In this document: positions 20,597-30,362 of the stretch, piece after piece
Position numbering within the stretch: the first letter of the stretch is position 1
Layout: the number at the start of each line of letters is the position of its first letter
NCBI GenBank assembly: GCA_000720995.1
Contig: JOEL01000012.1
Span: 62,001-126,000, forward strand
From: Streptomyces celluloflavus
GTDB taxonomy: Bacteria; Actinomycetota; Actinomycetes; Streptomycetales; Streptomycetaceae
Reading direction: 5' to 3'
Length of the DNA: 64,000 bases
Translations under genes and position numbers: made by a program
Notes under the pieces: model-generated
Told to the model about the DNA's origin: nothing
What the model saw: only the letters and a program-made list of their open reading frames with translations
Database searches by the model: none

Positions 20597-21400
20597 TTAC
20601 GAGTGGTCCCGGGAGTAGAAGGGCCGCACCCGCTCCAGCATCCGGTCGGCGACCGGATCGCCCTGCGCGATGTCCAGCATGACCAGCTGTACGGGCCAGG
20701 GCACCGGCACCGCTCCGAGCGCCCGGCCCAGCGCCGTCAGGACCGCCTGGTGGGCACTGCCGTCGTGCAGCGCCGCGGGGGCCGTCTCGACCTCGACGCC
20801 GACGAACAGCGCGGGCGTGTCGCCCTCGACGCTGGCCAGGGCACGCCGGGCGGTCAGCACGAAACCGGCGGCGGAGAACTCCAGTCCCGCCGCGGCCAGG
20901 AAGTCCACCGGCTCGTCCTGCCAGTCCGGTTCGAAGAGCCGCACCCGCCCGCCGGTCGCCGGGCCGTCCGCTTCCGTACGCCCCGTCCGGCAGAGCTCCG
21001 CCACCGCGGGCGGCGGCAGCGGGACGCCGACCGTGCCGTCGGGGTTGACCGCGATACCGAGCTGCGGCGGCAGCCCGCGGGCGAACTCCCGGGCGGGCGC
21101 GACCGCGAAGGACATCCGCTCCCCGACGACCCGCCGGAACTCCTGCTCGGAGCTGAAGACCGGGACGTACACCGCGCCGCCGATCTCGACGGTCGGCAGA
21201 TCGAGACCCGGGGCCCCGGGGCCCGCGCTGTCCGGGCCGCCGCCGCTGGGCAGCGGCACCCACACCTGGCTGCGGCCCAGCGCCTCGACGATCCGGCCGC
21301 CCGCGCCCGGGTGCCCGAGCGATGCCGAGAGCACCTCTTCGAGCTCGTTCGCGGGCCACGCCAGTTGCGGTATCCCCTGCTCCTGAAAGTTCATGTTCAT
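20597..21400 (-). CDS. SseB-family protein, second paralogue, 267 aa
   Basis: MNMNFQEQGIPQLAWPANELEEVLSASL opens the protein. The N-terminal domain holds VWVPLPSGGG and YVPVFSSEQEFRRVVGERMSFAVAPAREFARGLP, the SseB N-terminal pattern; the C-terminal half carries ALFVGVEVETAP and a closing MLERVRPFYSRDH that parallels ARPFFDRDD of its neighbour. It is the upstream partner of a same-strand SseB pair, and both probably derive from an old duplication. Biochemical role unknown. The first of two ATG codons (MNM) is taken; the second is equally possible. Confidence 0.82.
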   Translation of the reverse strand: MNMNFQEQGIPQLAWPANELEEVLSASLGHPGAGGRIVEALGRSQVWVPLPSGGGPDSAGPGAPGLDLPTVEIGGAVYVPVFSSEQEFRRVVGERMSFAVAPAREFARGLPPQLGIAVNPDGTVGVPLPPPAVAELCRTGRTEADGPATGGRVRLFEPDWQDEPVDFLAAAGLEFSAAGFVLTARRALASVEGDTPALFVGVEVETAPAALHDGSAHQAVLTALGRALGAVPVPWPVQLVMLDIAQGDPVADRMLERVRPFYSRDHS

Positions 21401-21531
21401 CCACCCGTTCCCGGCCGCGCTGTCTGGCCAACGACCCTAGCGGCTGGTGGCGGGGTGCGCGGACGACGGACGGGCGCGGGCGGCCGCGCCGGTGCGCGGC
21501 CGCCGCTGTCCGGAGCTGGGCGCGGCCGCCG

Positions 21532-22230
21532 CTATTCGAAGGTGACCGTCTCCAGCGCGCGGGCCGCCCGCCGGTCGAGCAGCACCGCCGAGGCGAAGCC
21601 GGCCGGCAGCCGGGCCGCCTCCGCCGCGCCGATCAGCCGGTCCACCGCCCTGCGGTGCCGGGCGAAGGCGTACCGGGAGACGCCGCGCCCCCGGGCCCGC
21701 TGGCCGGACCGCGCCGCCTCCGGCGGCACATCGAGCAGCACCAGATGCAGCCCGCGGCCGCCGCGGCCGGCCACCCGCGCGATCCAGCGCCGCACCCACA
21801 CCAGCGTCCCGCAGTCGTGCACCACCACGCTGCCGCCGGAACGCAGCGCGCGGCGCAGCGCGAGGTAGTGGGCGGCCCGGACCAGCGGCCGGTAGAGGAC
21901 GTACGGCAGCGGGCGCAGCCGGCCGCGCGCCCAGCGGGCGCGGACGTCCTGCGAATCGATGCGGTGCACCGCCCCGCCGCGCCGGTCCAGGGGCGCCACG
22001 GCGCGGCGCATCAGGGTGCTCTTGCCGCTGCCGGGCAGACCGGATATCACCACGAGGGCGCCCGCCGGGAAGCGCAGTCCGGCCGCGCGCCGGGCCGCGC
22101 GCAACCCCCTCAGGTCCAGGACCCCGGCACCGTCCGCGGGTCCGCCGGCGGCCGGGGGTGCGGGGGCGCGCCGGGCCGGGGGCGGCGGCGCGGCTCCCGT
22201 CGTAATCGCGCAGGCGGCTTCCTGGTGCAC
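21532..22230 (-). CDS. P-loop ATPase/kinase-like protein (AAA_33 type), 232 aa
   Basis: GTG start preceded by GGGGAGGG. After about 25 low-complexity residues comes a Walker A, VVISGLPGSGKSTLMRRAV, then HRIDSQDVRARW, SVVVHDCGTLVWVRRWI and LHLVLLDVPPEAARSGQRARGRGVSRYAFARH, the layout of small-molecule or polynucleotide-kinase-like P-loop proteins (zeta-toxin/AAA_33 clan). The substrate is not predictable. The gene is divergent from gcvT; the two share the region that contains the glycine riboswitch on the other strand. Confidence 0.78.
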   Translation of the reverse strand: MHQEAACAITTGAAPPPPARRAPAPPAAGGPADGAGVLDLRGLRAARRAAGLRFPAGALVVISGLPGSGKSTLMRRAVAPLDRRGGAVHRIDSQDVRARWARGRLRPLPYVLYRPLVRAAHYLALRRALRSGGSVVVHDCGTLVWVRRWIARVAGRGGRGLHLVLLDVPPEAARSGQRARGRGVSRYAFARHRRAVDRLIGAAEAARLPAGFASAVLLDRRAARALETVTFE

Positions 22231-22454
22231 CGTGTTCGCCCTCCCCGTCCGGTGGGGTCCGGAGCGGGTCCGTCCCCTGCCGCAGAGTGTAAAGAAAAGG
22301 CAATGTGCGGTCCGGCGATTCACCGATCCGCCGCCGTCCCGAGCGGGGTGGCGGCCAGGTCTCCTGCATCCGGCGATCCCGTGCAATGATGTCGGCGCCA
22401 CGTGCACACGAGTGCCCATCCGTGCACGTCCAACTGCATACCGGCCGCTTGAAT
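22231..22454. promoter_or_regulatory. Divergent promoter region between the P-loop gene and the glycine operon
   Basis: About 220 bases with the AT-richer patch GTGTAAAGAAAAGGCAATG at about 22288-22306; must contain promoters for the leftward P-loop gene and the rightward riboswitch-gcvT transcript. No gene seen. Confidence 0.45.
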
Positions 22455-22656
22455 CCGCGCGGGAGAGTCCCCGGCCGCCACGGCGGGGCGCCGAAGGAGC
22501 AAGTCCTCCCTTGAATCTCTCAGGCCCCTATACCGCGCGGGCGAGGCAGATCTGAAAAGCGAGCCGCGGTGATGTGGCTCCACCCAAGGTGCAAACCGGG
22601 TTCCGCTCACGGACTCCCGGCGAACCTCTCAGGTTCCGATGACAGATGGGGAGAAC
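22455..22656 (+). ncRNA. Tandem glycine riboswitch
   Basis: Two glycine aptamers in series upstream of gcvT. Aptamer I (about 22455-22557): the P1 arm CCGCGCGGGAGAG pairs with the later CCGCGCGGG; the conserved CGCCGAAGGAGCAAG and ATCTCTCAGGC blocks and GAGGCAGATCTG are present. Aptamer II (about 22561-22656): GGTGCAAACCGGG, GGCGAACCTCTCAGGTTCC and GATGACAGATGGGGAG match the second-aptamer consensus. Glycine binding is expected to switch on gcvT expression so excess glycine is degraded. It ends 33 bases before the gcvT ATG, so control may be over termination or ribosome access. Confidence 0.93.
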
Positions 22657-22688
22657 GTCTTGTCACCCTTGCCTGGGAGCCCGGAACC

Positions 22689-23816
22689 ATGACTGATGCC
22701 CCCCGCCGTACCGCGCTGGACGCCACGCACCGCGCGCTCGGCGCGACCATGACCGACTTCGCCGGCTGGGACATGCCGCTGCGCTACGCCAGTGAGCGCG
22801 ACGAGCATGTCGCCGTCCGCACCCGCGCCGGCCTCTTCGACCTCTCCCACATGGGCGAGATCACCGTCACCGGCCCGCAAGCAGCCGACCTGCTCGACTA
22901 CGCGCTGGTGGGCAACATCGGCGGCGTCAAGCCCGGCCGCGCCCGCTACACGATGATCTGCGACGCGGCGGGCGGCATCCTCGACGACCTGATCGTCTAC
23001 CGCCTCGCCGACCTGGAGTACATGGTCGTCGCCAACGCCTCGAACGCCCAGGTGGTGCTGGACGCGCTGACCGCGCGGGCCGGCGGCTTCGACGCGGCGA
23101 TCCGCGACGACCGGGACGCGTACGCGCTGCTCGCGGTGCAGGGCCCCGAGTCCCCCGGCATCCTCAAGTCGCTGACGGACGCCGATCTGGACGGCCTCAA
23201 GTACTACGCGGGCCTGCCCGGCACGGTCGCCGGGGTGGACGCGCTGATCGCCCGTACCGGATACACCGGCGAGGACGGCTTCGAGCTGTTCGTACGGCCC
23301 GCCGACGCGGCCGCGCTGTGGGCGGCGCTGACCGAGGCGGGCAAGGACGCCGGTCTCGTCCCGTGCGGCCTGTCCTGCCGGGACACGCTGCGCCTGGAGG
23401 CGGGCATGCCGCTGTACGGGCACGAGCTGACCACCGCGACCACACCGTTCGACGCGGGCCTCGGCCGGGTCGTGAAATTCGAGAAGACCACCAACGGCGG
23501 CGCCTTCGTGGGCCGGGACGCGCTGGCGGCGGCCGCCGCGCGCGCCGAGGCCAGCCCGCCGCGCAAGCTCGTCGGCCTGGCCGCCAAGGGCCGCCGGGTG
23601 CCGCGCGCCGGTTACCAGGTCGTCGCGGCCGACGGCACCGTCATCGGCGAGGTCACCTCCGGGGCCCCCTCCCCCACCCTCGGGAAGCCGATCGCCATCG
23701 CGTATGTCGACGCGGCGTACGCCGAACCGGGCACCGAGGGCGTCGCCGTGGACATCCGCGGCAGCCATGAGGCGTACGACGTCGTCGCGCTGCCCTTCTA
23801 CAAGCGGCAGAAGTAG
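22689..23816 (+). CDS. gcvT: Glycine cleavage system T protein (aminomethyltransferase)
   Basis: 375 aa. The N-terminus TPR-like start [33 protein letters not shown] is typical of GcvT, and [31 protein letters not shown] and the C-terminal [22 protein letters not shown] confirm it. It takes the aminomethyl group from lipoylated H protein and yields methylene-tetrahydrofolate and ammonia. The ATG has a GGGAG site and lies just after the riboswitch; the upstream part of the frame is riboswitch sequence. First gene of gcvT-gcvH-glyA; the P protein gene (gcvP) is not in this window. Confidence 0.96.
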   Translation: MTDAPRRTALDATHRALGATMTDFAGWDMPLRYASERDEHVAVRTRAGLFDLSHMGEITVTGPQAADLLDYALVGNIGGVKPGRARYTMICDAAGGILDDLIVYRLADLEYMVVANASNAQVVLDALTARAGGFDAAIRDDRDAYALLAVQGPESPGILKSLTDADLDGLKYYAGLPGTVAGVDALIARTGYTGEDGFELFVRPADAAALWAALTEAGKDAGLVPCGLSCRDTLRLEAGMPLYGHELTTATTPFDAGLGRVVKFEKTTNGGAFVGRDALAAAAARAEASPPRKLVGLAAKGRRVPRAGYQVVAADGTVIGEVTSGAPSPTLGKPIAIAYVDAAYAEPGTEGVAVDIRGSHEAYDVVALPFYKRQK

Positions 23817-23925
23817 CGCCCGGCGCCGGCCCGCGCGCGTGCGCGGCGGCGCCGGCGCGCCCGACGCGTCTCACTGGGCAAGACCCCTTTCACGATCACA
23901 CCACCGCGTACAGGAGAATCAAGAC

Positions 23926-24303
23926 ATGAGCAACCCCCAGCAGCTGCGCTACAGCAAGGAGCACGAGTGGCTGTCGGACGCCGCGGAGGGCGTCTCGACG
24001 GTCGGCATCACCGAGCACGCCTCCAACGCGCTCGGCGACGTCGTCTACGTGGACCTTCCCGAGGTCGGCACGACGGTCACGGCGGGCGAGACCTGCGGTG
24101 AGCTGGAGTCGACCAAGTCGGTCAGCGATCTCTACTCGCCCGTCGACGGCGAGGTCACCGAGGTCAACGAGGAGGTCGTCGGCGACCCCTCGCTGGTGAA
24201 CTCCGCCCCGTTCGAGGGCGGTTGGCTGTTCAAGGTGAAGCTCACCGGCGAGCCGGACGATCTGCTCACGGCCGACGAGTACACCGCCTTCACCGCCGGC
24301 TGA
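23926..24303 (+). CDS. gcvH: Glycine cleavage system H protein
   Basis: 125 aa. The lipoylation motif [18 protein letters not shown] is intact with its lysine near residue 64, and the flanking [10 protein letters not shown] and [13 protein letters not shown] strands are typical. H protein shuttles the aminomethyl group between P, T and L proteins of the glycine decarboxylase. Good AGGAG site upstream of the ATG. It lies 109 bases after gcvT and 73 bases before glyA on the same strand. Confidence 0.97.
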   Translation: MSNPQQLRYSKEHEWLSDAAEGVSTVGITEHASNALGDVVYVDLPEVGTTVTAGETCGELESTKSVSDLYSPVDGEVTEVNEEVVGDPSLVNSAPFEGGWLFKVKLTGEPDDLLTADEYTAFTAG

Positions 24304-24376
24304 GACCGCTCCGCAGGCCACCCGCCACCGCCCACGTGGAAGCGCTTCGCGCCCCCTGACCCTCCAGGAAAGACTC

Positions 24377-25636
24377 ATGTCGCTTCTCAACAGCTCCCTC
24401 CATGAGCTCGACCCCGACGTCGCCGCCGCCGTCGACGCCGAGCTCCACCGTCAGCAGTCCACCCTCGAAATGATCGCGTCGGAGAACTTCGCTCCGGTCG
24501 CCGTCATGGAGGCCCAGGGCTCCGTCCTCACCAACAAGTACGCCGAGGGCTACCCGGGCCGCCGCTACTACGGCGGCTGCGAGCACGTCGACGTCGTCGA
24601 GCAGATCGCCATCGACCGGATCAAGGCGCTGTTCGGCGCCGAGGCCGCCAACGTCCAGCCGCACTCGGGCGCGCAGGCCAACGCGGCCGCGATGTTCGCG
24701 CTGATCAAGCCGGGTGACACCATCCTGGGCCTGAACCTCGCGCACGGCGGGCACCTCACCCACGGTATGAAGATCAACTTCTCCGGCAAGCTCTACAACG
24801 TGGTGCCCTACCACGTCGACGAGAAGTCGAACCTGGTCGACATGGACGAGGTCGAGCGGCTCGCCAAGGAGCACCGCCCGAAGCTGATCGTGGCCGGCTG
24901 GTCCGCGTACCCGCGCCAGCTGGACTTCGCCGCCTTCCGCCGGATCGCGGACGAGGTCGGCGCGTACCTGATGGTCGACATGGCGCACTTCGCCGGTCTG
25001 GTCGCGGCGGGGCTGCACCCCTCCCCCGTACCGCACGCGCATGTCGTCACGACCACCACGCACAAGACCCTCGGCGGTCCGCGCGGTGGCGTGATCCTCT
25101 CCACCCAGGAGCTCGCCAAGAAGATCAACTCGGCGGTCTTCCCGGGCCAGCAGGGCGGTCCGCTGGAGCATGTGATCGCGGCGAAGGCGGTGTCCTTCAA
25201 GGTCGCGGCGTCCGAGGAGTTCAAGGAGCGCCAGCAGCGCACCCTGGACGGCGCCCGCATCCTCGCCGAGCGGCTGATGCGGTCCGATGTGACGGAGGCC
25301 GGTGTCTCCGTCCTGTCCGGCGGTACGGACGTCCACCTCGTCCTGGTCGACCTGCGCAACAGCGAGCTCGACGGCCAGCAGGCGGAGGACCGGCTCCACG
25401 AGGTCGGCATCACCGTCAACCGCAACGCCATCCCGAACGACCCGCGGCCGCCGATGGTCACCTCGGGTCTGCGGATCGGCACCCCGGCGCTGGCCACTCG
25501 CGGCTTCCAGGACGCGGACTTCCGCGAGGTGGCGGACATCATCGCCGAGGCGCTGAAGCCGGCGTACGACGCCGAGTCGCTCAAGGCCCGGGTCACCGCC
25601 CTCGCCGACAAGCACCCGCTGTACCCGACCCTGTGA
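24377..25636 (+). CDS. glyA: Serine hydroxymethyltransferase
   Basis: 419 aa, normal length. Start region [29 protein letters not shown], then [15 protein letters not shown] and the PLP lysine motif [14 protein letters not shown]; the C-terminal [20 protein letters not shown] is conserved. It interconverts serine and glycine with tetrahydrofolate, using the methylene-THF made by GcvT to produce serine, which the sdaA product downstream can deaminate. AGGAAAG lies upstream of the ATG. Probably cotranscribed with gcvT-gcvH and followed by two hairpins. Confidence 0.97.
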   Translation: MSLLNSSLHELDPDVAAAVDAELHRQQSTLEMIASENFAPVAVMEAQGSVLTNKYAEGYPGRRYYGGCEHVDVVEQIAIDRIKALFGAEAANVQPHSGAQANAAAMFALIKPGDTILGLNLAHGGHLTHGMKINFSGKLYNVVPYHVDEKSNLVDMDEVERLAKEHRPKLIVAGWSAYPRQLDFAAFRRIADEVGAYLMVDMAHFAGLVAAGLHPSPVPHAHVVTTTTHKTLGGPRGGVILSTQELAKKINSAVFPGQQGGPLEHVIAAKAVSFKVAASEEFKERQQRTLDGARILAERLMRSDVTEAGVSVLSGGTDVHLVLVDLRNSELDGQQAEDRLHEVGITVNRNAIPNDPRPPMVTSGLRIGTPALATRGFQDADFREVADIIAEALKPAYDAESLKARVTALADKHPLYPTL

Positions 25637-25662
25637 CACGTTTCACGAGGTGACCGCGGGAG

Positions 25663-25682
25663 CCCGCCGGAAAGACGGCGGG
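25663..25682 (+). terminator. Short hairpin after glyA
   Basis: Seven-base stem CCCGCCG/CGGCGGG with a GAAAGA loop, 27 bases past the glyA stop. Confidence 0.5.
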
Positions 25683-25700
25683 TGCGGGACGAACGGGCCG

Positions 25701-25729
25701 CGAGCCCGGGGCCGTTGGTCCCGGGCTCG
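25701..25729 (+). terminator. Main hairpin after glyA
   Basis: CGAGCCCGGGGCC (25701-25713) pairs with GGTCCCGGGCTCG (25717-25729) through 13 positions with one G-U wobble and a 3-nt loop; followed by T-richer sequence. Likely end of the glycine operon transcript. Confidence 0.7.
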
Positions 25730-25788
25730 TGGTCTGTCTACCTGGCTTTTTGCGATTTTTCAGCAAATAAGGTGTCAGTAGCCACTCA

Positions 25789-27546
25789 ATGACGAGCGGC
25801 TTTTTCCACGACATCAGGACGGACACGCACTCCATGGACATGAGCGCGGGCAACCGGAAGGGGCTCAGCCTCTTCGCCTTGATCATGATCGGCATCGGCT
25901 CGATCTTCGGCTCCGGCTGGCTCTTCGGCGCCGGCGCCGCGGCCCAGGTCGCGGGCCCGGCGGCACTGGTCGCCTGGGTGATCGGCGCGGTCTTCATCGG
26001 CATGATCGCCATGTCCTACGCGGAGGTCGGCTCCGCCTATCCGATACCCGGCGGTATGGCCCGCTACGGCCACATCTCGCACGGCCCGGTGCTCGGCTTC
26101 ATCACCGGCTGGGCGGTGTGGATCGCGGTCGCCTCACTGATCCCGATCGAGTCGATCGCCGCCACCCAGTACATGGCGTCCTGGAACTTCGGCTGGGCCC
26201 AGGGCCTGGTCGACCCGGGCAGCAACCAGCTCACGACGGCCGGTATGGGCGTCGCGATGCTGCTGACCGTCGCGCTCTGGCTGACCTGCTACTGGTCGGT
26301 ACAGCTGCTGGCCCGCGCCAACACCTTCCTCACGCTGATCAAGTTCGCGATCCCGGTACTCGCCGTGATCGCCCTGATCGCATCCGGTTTCCACACCTCC
26401 AACTTCACCTCGCAGGGCGGCTTCGCCCCGTACGGCTGGCCCGCGGTGCTCACCGCCGTCACCACCTCCGGTGTCGTCTTCGCCTTCAACGGCTTCCAGG
26501 CCGTGGTCAATCTCGGCGGCGCCGCCAAGAACCCCGGCCGGGCCATCCCGATCGCCCTGGTCGGCGCGCTCTCGCTGGGCCTGGTGATCTACCTGGCGCT
26601 GCAGACCGCCTTCCTCGGCGCCGTGCCGCCCGAGCAGCTCGCCCAGGCCGGCGGCTGGCAGGGCGTGAACTTCAGCTCGCCCTTCGCCGACCTCGCCAAG
26701 CTGCTGATGCTGCACTGGGTCGTCACGATGCTCCAGTTCGGCGCGTTCATCTCGCCGGCCGGCTCCAACATCGCCAACGTCGCGTCCGCCGCGTACATGG
26801 TCAAGAACCTCTCCGAGACCGGCTTCTTCCCCAAGAAGCTGGCCGCGGTGCACCCCAAGTACGGCACCGCGCGCCCCGCGATGTGGCTCAACCTCGGCTT
26901 CTCCTTCCTCCTGCTGCTCACCGTCGGCCACAGCTGGCAGGCGCTGGCCAGCGTGATCTCGGCCGCCATGGTCATCTCGTACCTCATCGGCCCGATCGCG
27001 GTCGGCGTCTTCCGGCAGACCAAGCCGGAGCTCCCGCGCCCCTTCCGGCTGCCCGCCGCCAAGATCCTCTGTCCCATCACCTTCGCCTTCGCCGCCTGCG
27101 CCCTGTACTGGTCCAAGTGGCCCGACACCGGCAAGGTCGCGCTGCTCACGCTGGTCTCCGTGCCGATCGCCGCGATCGTCCTGCGCCGCAAGGGTGAGCG
27201 GAACCTGCGCCGGCAGTTCGCACCCGCCTGGTGGATGGTCGCCTTCCTGCTGTGGATGGCGCTGCTCTCGGCGCTCGGCAGCACCGATTTCGGCGGCCGG
27301 GGCACCATCCCCGGCGGCCTGGACATCGCCCTCGTCGCCCTCTCCGCCGTGGCCTTCTACTTCTGGGCGGTCCGCGCCGGGGTCAAGGCCCATCAGGCGG
27401 GGCTGCCGGGCCCGGACCCGGTCATCGACGGCGCGGACACCGCACCGGCCGCGGACCACGAGGCCATCGCTCCGGCCGGGACCGTCGGGACCGCGCCGGC
27501 ACCCTCCGTTTCCCCCGGCGACGGCCGCCCGAAGACCTCCGTCTGA
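25789..27546 (+). CDS. APC-family amino acid permease
   Basis: 585 aa with about 12 membrane helices. Helix 1 carries [20 protein letters not shown], the APC glycine-rich substrate-site motif; [11 protein letters not shown] and FRLPAAK loops are usual. The overall form is that of YveA-like aspartate/proton symporters, but the substrate is not fixed by sequence; the location between glyA and the serine dehydratase gene suggests amino acid uptake linked to serine/glycine use (inference). A 60-residue hydrophilic Ala/Pro-rich tail follows the last helix. The ATG at 25789 is used; ATG codons 15 and 17 codons later are alternatives. The promoter lies in an AT-rich patch (about 25740-25780). Confidence 0.85.
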   Translation: MTSGFFHDIRTDTHSMDMSAGNRKGLSLFALIMIGIGSIFGSGWLFGAGAAAQVAGPAALVAWVIGAVFIGMIAMSYAEVGSAYPIPGGMARYGHISHGPVLGFITGWAVWIAVASLIPIESIAATQYMASWNFGWAQGLVDPGSNQLTTAGMGVAMLLTVALWLTCYWSVQLLARANTFLTLIKFAIPVLAVIALIASGFHTSNFTSQGGFAPYGWPAVLTAVTTSGVVFAFNGFQAVVNLGGAAKNPGRAIPIALVGALSLGLVIYLALQTAFLGAVPPEQLAQAGGWQGVNFSSPFADLAKLLMLHWVVTMLQFGAFISPAGSNIANVASAAYMVKNLSETGFFPKKLAAVHPKYGTARPAMWLNLGFSFLLLLTVGHSWQALASVISAAMVISYLIGPIAVGVFRQTKPELPRPFRLPAAKILCPITFAFAACALYWSKWPDTGKVALLTLVSVPIAAIVLRRKGERNLRRQFAPAWWMVAFLLWMALLSALGSTDFGGRGTIPGGLDIALVALSAVAFYFWAVRAGVKAHQAGLPGPDPVIDGADTAPAADHEAIAPAGTVGTAPAPSVSPGDGRPKTSV

Positions 27547-27650
27547 CGGCCTGTGCCGTCGCCGGGTTACGCTCGACAGTCGGCGCAGAAACGCACAACC
27601 TGCCCCATTGCTCCACCGTCCACCACGAGCAGACAAGGGAGTCCGCCACC

Positions 27651-29033
27651 GTGGCCATCTCCGTGTTCGACCTCTTCTCCATCGGCATCGGGCCGTCCAG
27701 CTCGCACACCGTCGGCCCGATGCGCGCCGCCCGGATGTTCGTCGGACGCCTCAAGAAGGACGGTCTGCTCGCCCAGACGGCCTCGGTGCGCGCCGAGCTG
27801 TTCGGTTCGCTCGGCGCCACCGGCCACGGCCACGGCACCCCCAAGGCGGTCCTCCTCGGCCTGGAGGGCCACTCCCCGCGCACCGTCGACGTGACGCGCG
27901 CGGACGCGGAGGTCGAGCGGATCCGCACGACCAAGCGGCTGCGGCTGCTGGGCGCGGAGATAGGCACCGACCACGAGATCGACTTCGACGAGTCGACCGA
28001 GCTGATCCTGCACCGCCGCCGCTCCCTGCCGTACCACGCCAACGGCATGACGCTCTACGCGTACGACGCCACCGGCGCCCCGCTGCTGGAGAAGACGTAC
28101 TACTCGGTGGGCGGCGGCTTCGTCGTCGACGAGGACGCGGTCGGCGAGGACCGCATCAAGCTCGACGACACCGTCCTGGCGCACCCCTTCCGCACCGGCG
28201 ACGAGCTGCTGCGGCTCTCCCGGGAATCCGGTCTGTCCATCGCCGCGCTGATGCTGGAGAACGAGAAGGCGTGGCGCACCGAGGCGGAGATCCGCACGGG
28301 GCTGCTGGAGATCTGGCAGGTCATGCAGTCCTGCGTCGCCCGCGGCATGTCCCAGGAGGGCATCCTGCCGGGCGGTCTGAAGGTCCGCCGACGGGCCGCG
28401 CACTCCGCCCGCCAGCTGCGCTCCGAGGGCGACCCGCTGGCGCACGCGATGGAGTGGGTCACCCTCTACGCCATGGCCGTCAACGAGGAGAACGCGGCCG
28501 GCGGCCGGGTCGTCACCGCGCCCACCAACGGCGCGGCCGGCATCATCCCGGCCGTCCTGCACTACTACATCAACTTCGTGCCCGGCGCGGACGAGGACGG
28601 TGTCGTCCGCTTCCTGCTCGCCGCGGGCGCGATCGGCATGCTCTTCAAGGAGAACGCCTCCATCTCCGGCGCCGAGGTCGGCTGCCAGGGCGAGGTCGGC
28701 TCCGCCTGCTCGATGGCCGCCGGCGGCCTGGCCGAGGTGCTCGGCGGCTCCCCCGAGCAGGTCGAGAACGCCGCCGAGATCGGCATGGAACACAACCTGG
28801 GCCTGACCTGCGACCCGGTCGGCGGCCTCGTCCAGATCCCGTGCATCGAACGCAACGGCATGGCCGCCGTCAAGGCCATCACCGCCGCCCGCATGGCCCT
28901 GCGCGGCGACGGCCGCCACCACGTCTCCCTCGACAAGGTCATCAAGACCATGAAGGAGACCGGCGCCGACATGAGCGTCAAGTACAAGGAGACGGCCCGG
29001 GGCGGGCTCGCGGTGAACATTATTGAGTGCTGA
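27651..29033 (+). CDS. sdaA: L-serine dehydratase (iron-sulfur, single-chain)
   Basis: 460 aa, GTG start with AAGGGAG upstream; the frame upstream is non-coding. [29 protein letters not shown] is the conserved beginning of the fused beta-alpha serine dehydratase. Cluster cysteines are in SEIG-type positions: [14 protein letters not shown] and [17 protein letters not shown]. The enzyme deaminates serine to pyruvate and ammonia with a [4Fe-4S] cluster. With the glycine cleavage genes and glyA it completes a glycine-to-serine-to-pyruvate route. Stop is followed by a G-rich run. Confidence 0.95.
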   Translation: MAISVFDLFSIGIGPSSSHTVGPMRAARMFVGRLKKDGLLAQTASVRAELFGSLGATGHGHGTPKAVLLGLEGHSPRTVDVTRADAEVERIRTTKRLRLLGAEIGTDHEIDFDESTELILHRRRSLPYHANGMTLYAYDATGAPLLEKTYYSVGGGFVVDEDAVGEDRIKLDDTVLAHPFRTGDELLRLSRESGLSIAALMLENEKAWRTEAEIRTGLLEIWQVMQSCVARGMSQEGILPGGLKVRRRAAHSARQLRSEGDPLAHAMEWVTLYAMAVNEENAAGGRVVTAPTNGAAGIIPAVLHYYINFVPGADEDGVVRFLLAAGAIGMLFKENASISGAEVGCQGEVGSACSMAAGGLAEVLGGSPEQVENAAEIGMEHNLGLTCDPVGGLVQIPCIERNGMAAVKAITAARMALRGDGRHHVSLDKVIKTMKETGADMSVKYKETARGGLAVNIIEC

Positions 29034-29219
29034 GGGGGGGGTACGGGGGCGGGGGCCTGACCAGTGCGTTCGGGTGTTTTAGCGTGGCCGGGCCGCTCTC
29101 CGCAACGGGGGGATCCGGTCCGCGGCGCCGCGTAGGCCCGTCTTGATCACCGCTGTCTCCCCGGCGCGGTGACCTTGACCCGGGTCAGGCCCGAGGCCGC
29201 CGTCGCAGGCCAGGTTGCC

Positions 29220-29255
29220 GGAGCCGCCGCCGTCGCAGGTGAAGGCGGCGGCTCC
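29220..29255. terminator. Hairpin between convergent sdaA and HNH genes
   Basis: Perfect 12-bp stem GGAGCCGCCGCC (29220-29231) with its complement at 29244-29255 and a 12-nt loop. The 285-base gap (29034-29318) otherwise contains a repeated GCCGCCGTCGCAGG unit but no gene. Confidence 0.6.
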
Positions 29256-29318
29256 GCGCCGGGTGAGTGACGCGGCCCGGTGCCTCGTAAGAGGTGTGTG
29301 CGGTGTGTGCCCCCGCTG

Positions 29319-30362
29319 TCAGGAGACCAGTCCGCTCACCTCGCGCAGGAACTGCGGCCAGCCGCCGGGGCGGCGGCCGTTGCCCGGGGGTTCCAGGGTG
29401 AGCTGGAGCGTCCGTTTGAGCGGAACCGGGGACTCCATGATCGCCGTATTGCGGCGGGCGAGTCGTCGGAGTTCGTCGTCGGTGGGCAGCCGGTCGCTCT
29501 TGGCGCTGTTGCACGTCTCGTGGGCGGGGGCGAGGTTCCACAGTTGGTCCAGATCGGGGCCGGGCCAGCCCGAGACGCTGCCGTAGCGCTTCATGAGGGC
29601 GTACGGAAAAACGTGGTCGACGACGGTCCTGCACTCCGGCGCGATGTCATCGCCGCAGGTCAGGCAGCGGCCGTGCTGGAAGCCGATGACGGCTTCGGTC
29701 ACCCCTGCCACGGACCGGCGCCGCTGGGTGTCGGTGAGTGCCGACGTCGCCCGGTCGACGGTGAACCCGTCGGCGATGAGGCTGCGGCCGATGCCCGTGG
29801 CGAAGGAGTTCTCGACGATGCTCCACCGCGCACCCAGCTCCGCCCGGAGCCCCACGGCCTGCTCCGACCGCGCCACCCGGTGCAGGTCGTCGGTGAGCCG
29901 CACGATCCGGCGCCCCGGACCGCCGGAGCCGCCCGCACTCCCCCCGCTGCCCGTCACTTCGTAGAAACGGTGCGGGAGTTCGGGGATGCCCCGCAGGTTG
30001 TGGAACTTCCGCAGCACCATCGCGGGCAGGGAACGCACCGCCGCGTCCAGCAGTCGGTCGGTGGGGGTGCCGAGCCGCCGTGACTCCGCGCTCTCGGCGG
30101 CGACGACGGCCAGGAAATCCGCCGTGCCGACCGGTGTCCTCTCGGACGCCTGCGGGGCCTGCGCCGCGTGCTCGACCAGGCTCATGGCATAAGGGACCGC
30201 GAGATCGCGCAACGGCACCTCGGCGTGCCCCTGCCGGGCGAGGTCCAGGAGGGCGCGACCCAGCGCGAACTTGTACGTACGGGAGTTGGCGCCCATCAGC
30301 ACCGCCAGCCGCCACGACGAGCGGGCGGACGGCTCCACCCGGTAGAACTCGCTTCCCGTCAT
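29319..30362 (-). CDS. HNH endonuclease family protein, coupled to a methyltransferase
   Basis: 347 aa. The C-terminal third holds an HNH nuclease: CLTC at 233-236, the catalytic-type pair DH at 249-250, N276 and H281 in WNLAPAHETCNSAKSD, with C284 as a further probable zinc ligand. The N-terminal region EFYRVEPSARSSWRLAVLMGANSRTYKFALGRALLDLA is distinctive and recalls a family of HNH proteins (not merely a bare HNH domain) seen elsewhere from memory. Its ATG overlaps the methyltransferase stop (ATGA), so the two are translationally coupled. A restriction or repair/defence role is inference; no recognition specificity can be read. Confidence 0.8.
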   Translation of the reverse strand: MTGSEFYRVEPSARSSWRLAVLMGANSRTYKFALGRALLDLARQGHAEVPLRDLAVPYAMSLVEHAAQAPQASERTPVGTADFLAVVAAESAESRRLGTPTDRLLDAAVRSLPAMVLRKFHNLRGIPELPHRFYEVTGSGGSAGGSGGPGRRIVRLTDDLHRVARSEQAVGLRAELGARWSIVENSFATGIGRSLIADGFTVDRATSALTDTQRRRSVAGVTEAVIGFQHGRCLTCGDDIAPECRTVVDHVFPYALMKRYGSVSGWPGPDLDQLWNLAPAHETCNSAKSDRLPTDDELRRLARRNTAIMESPVPLKRTLQLTLEPPGNGRRPGGWPQFLREVSGLVS

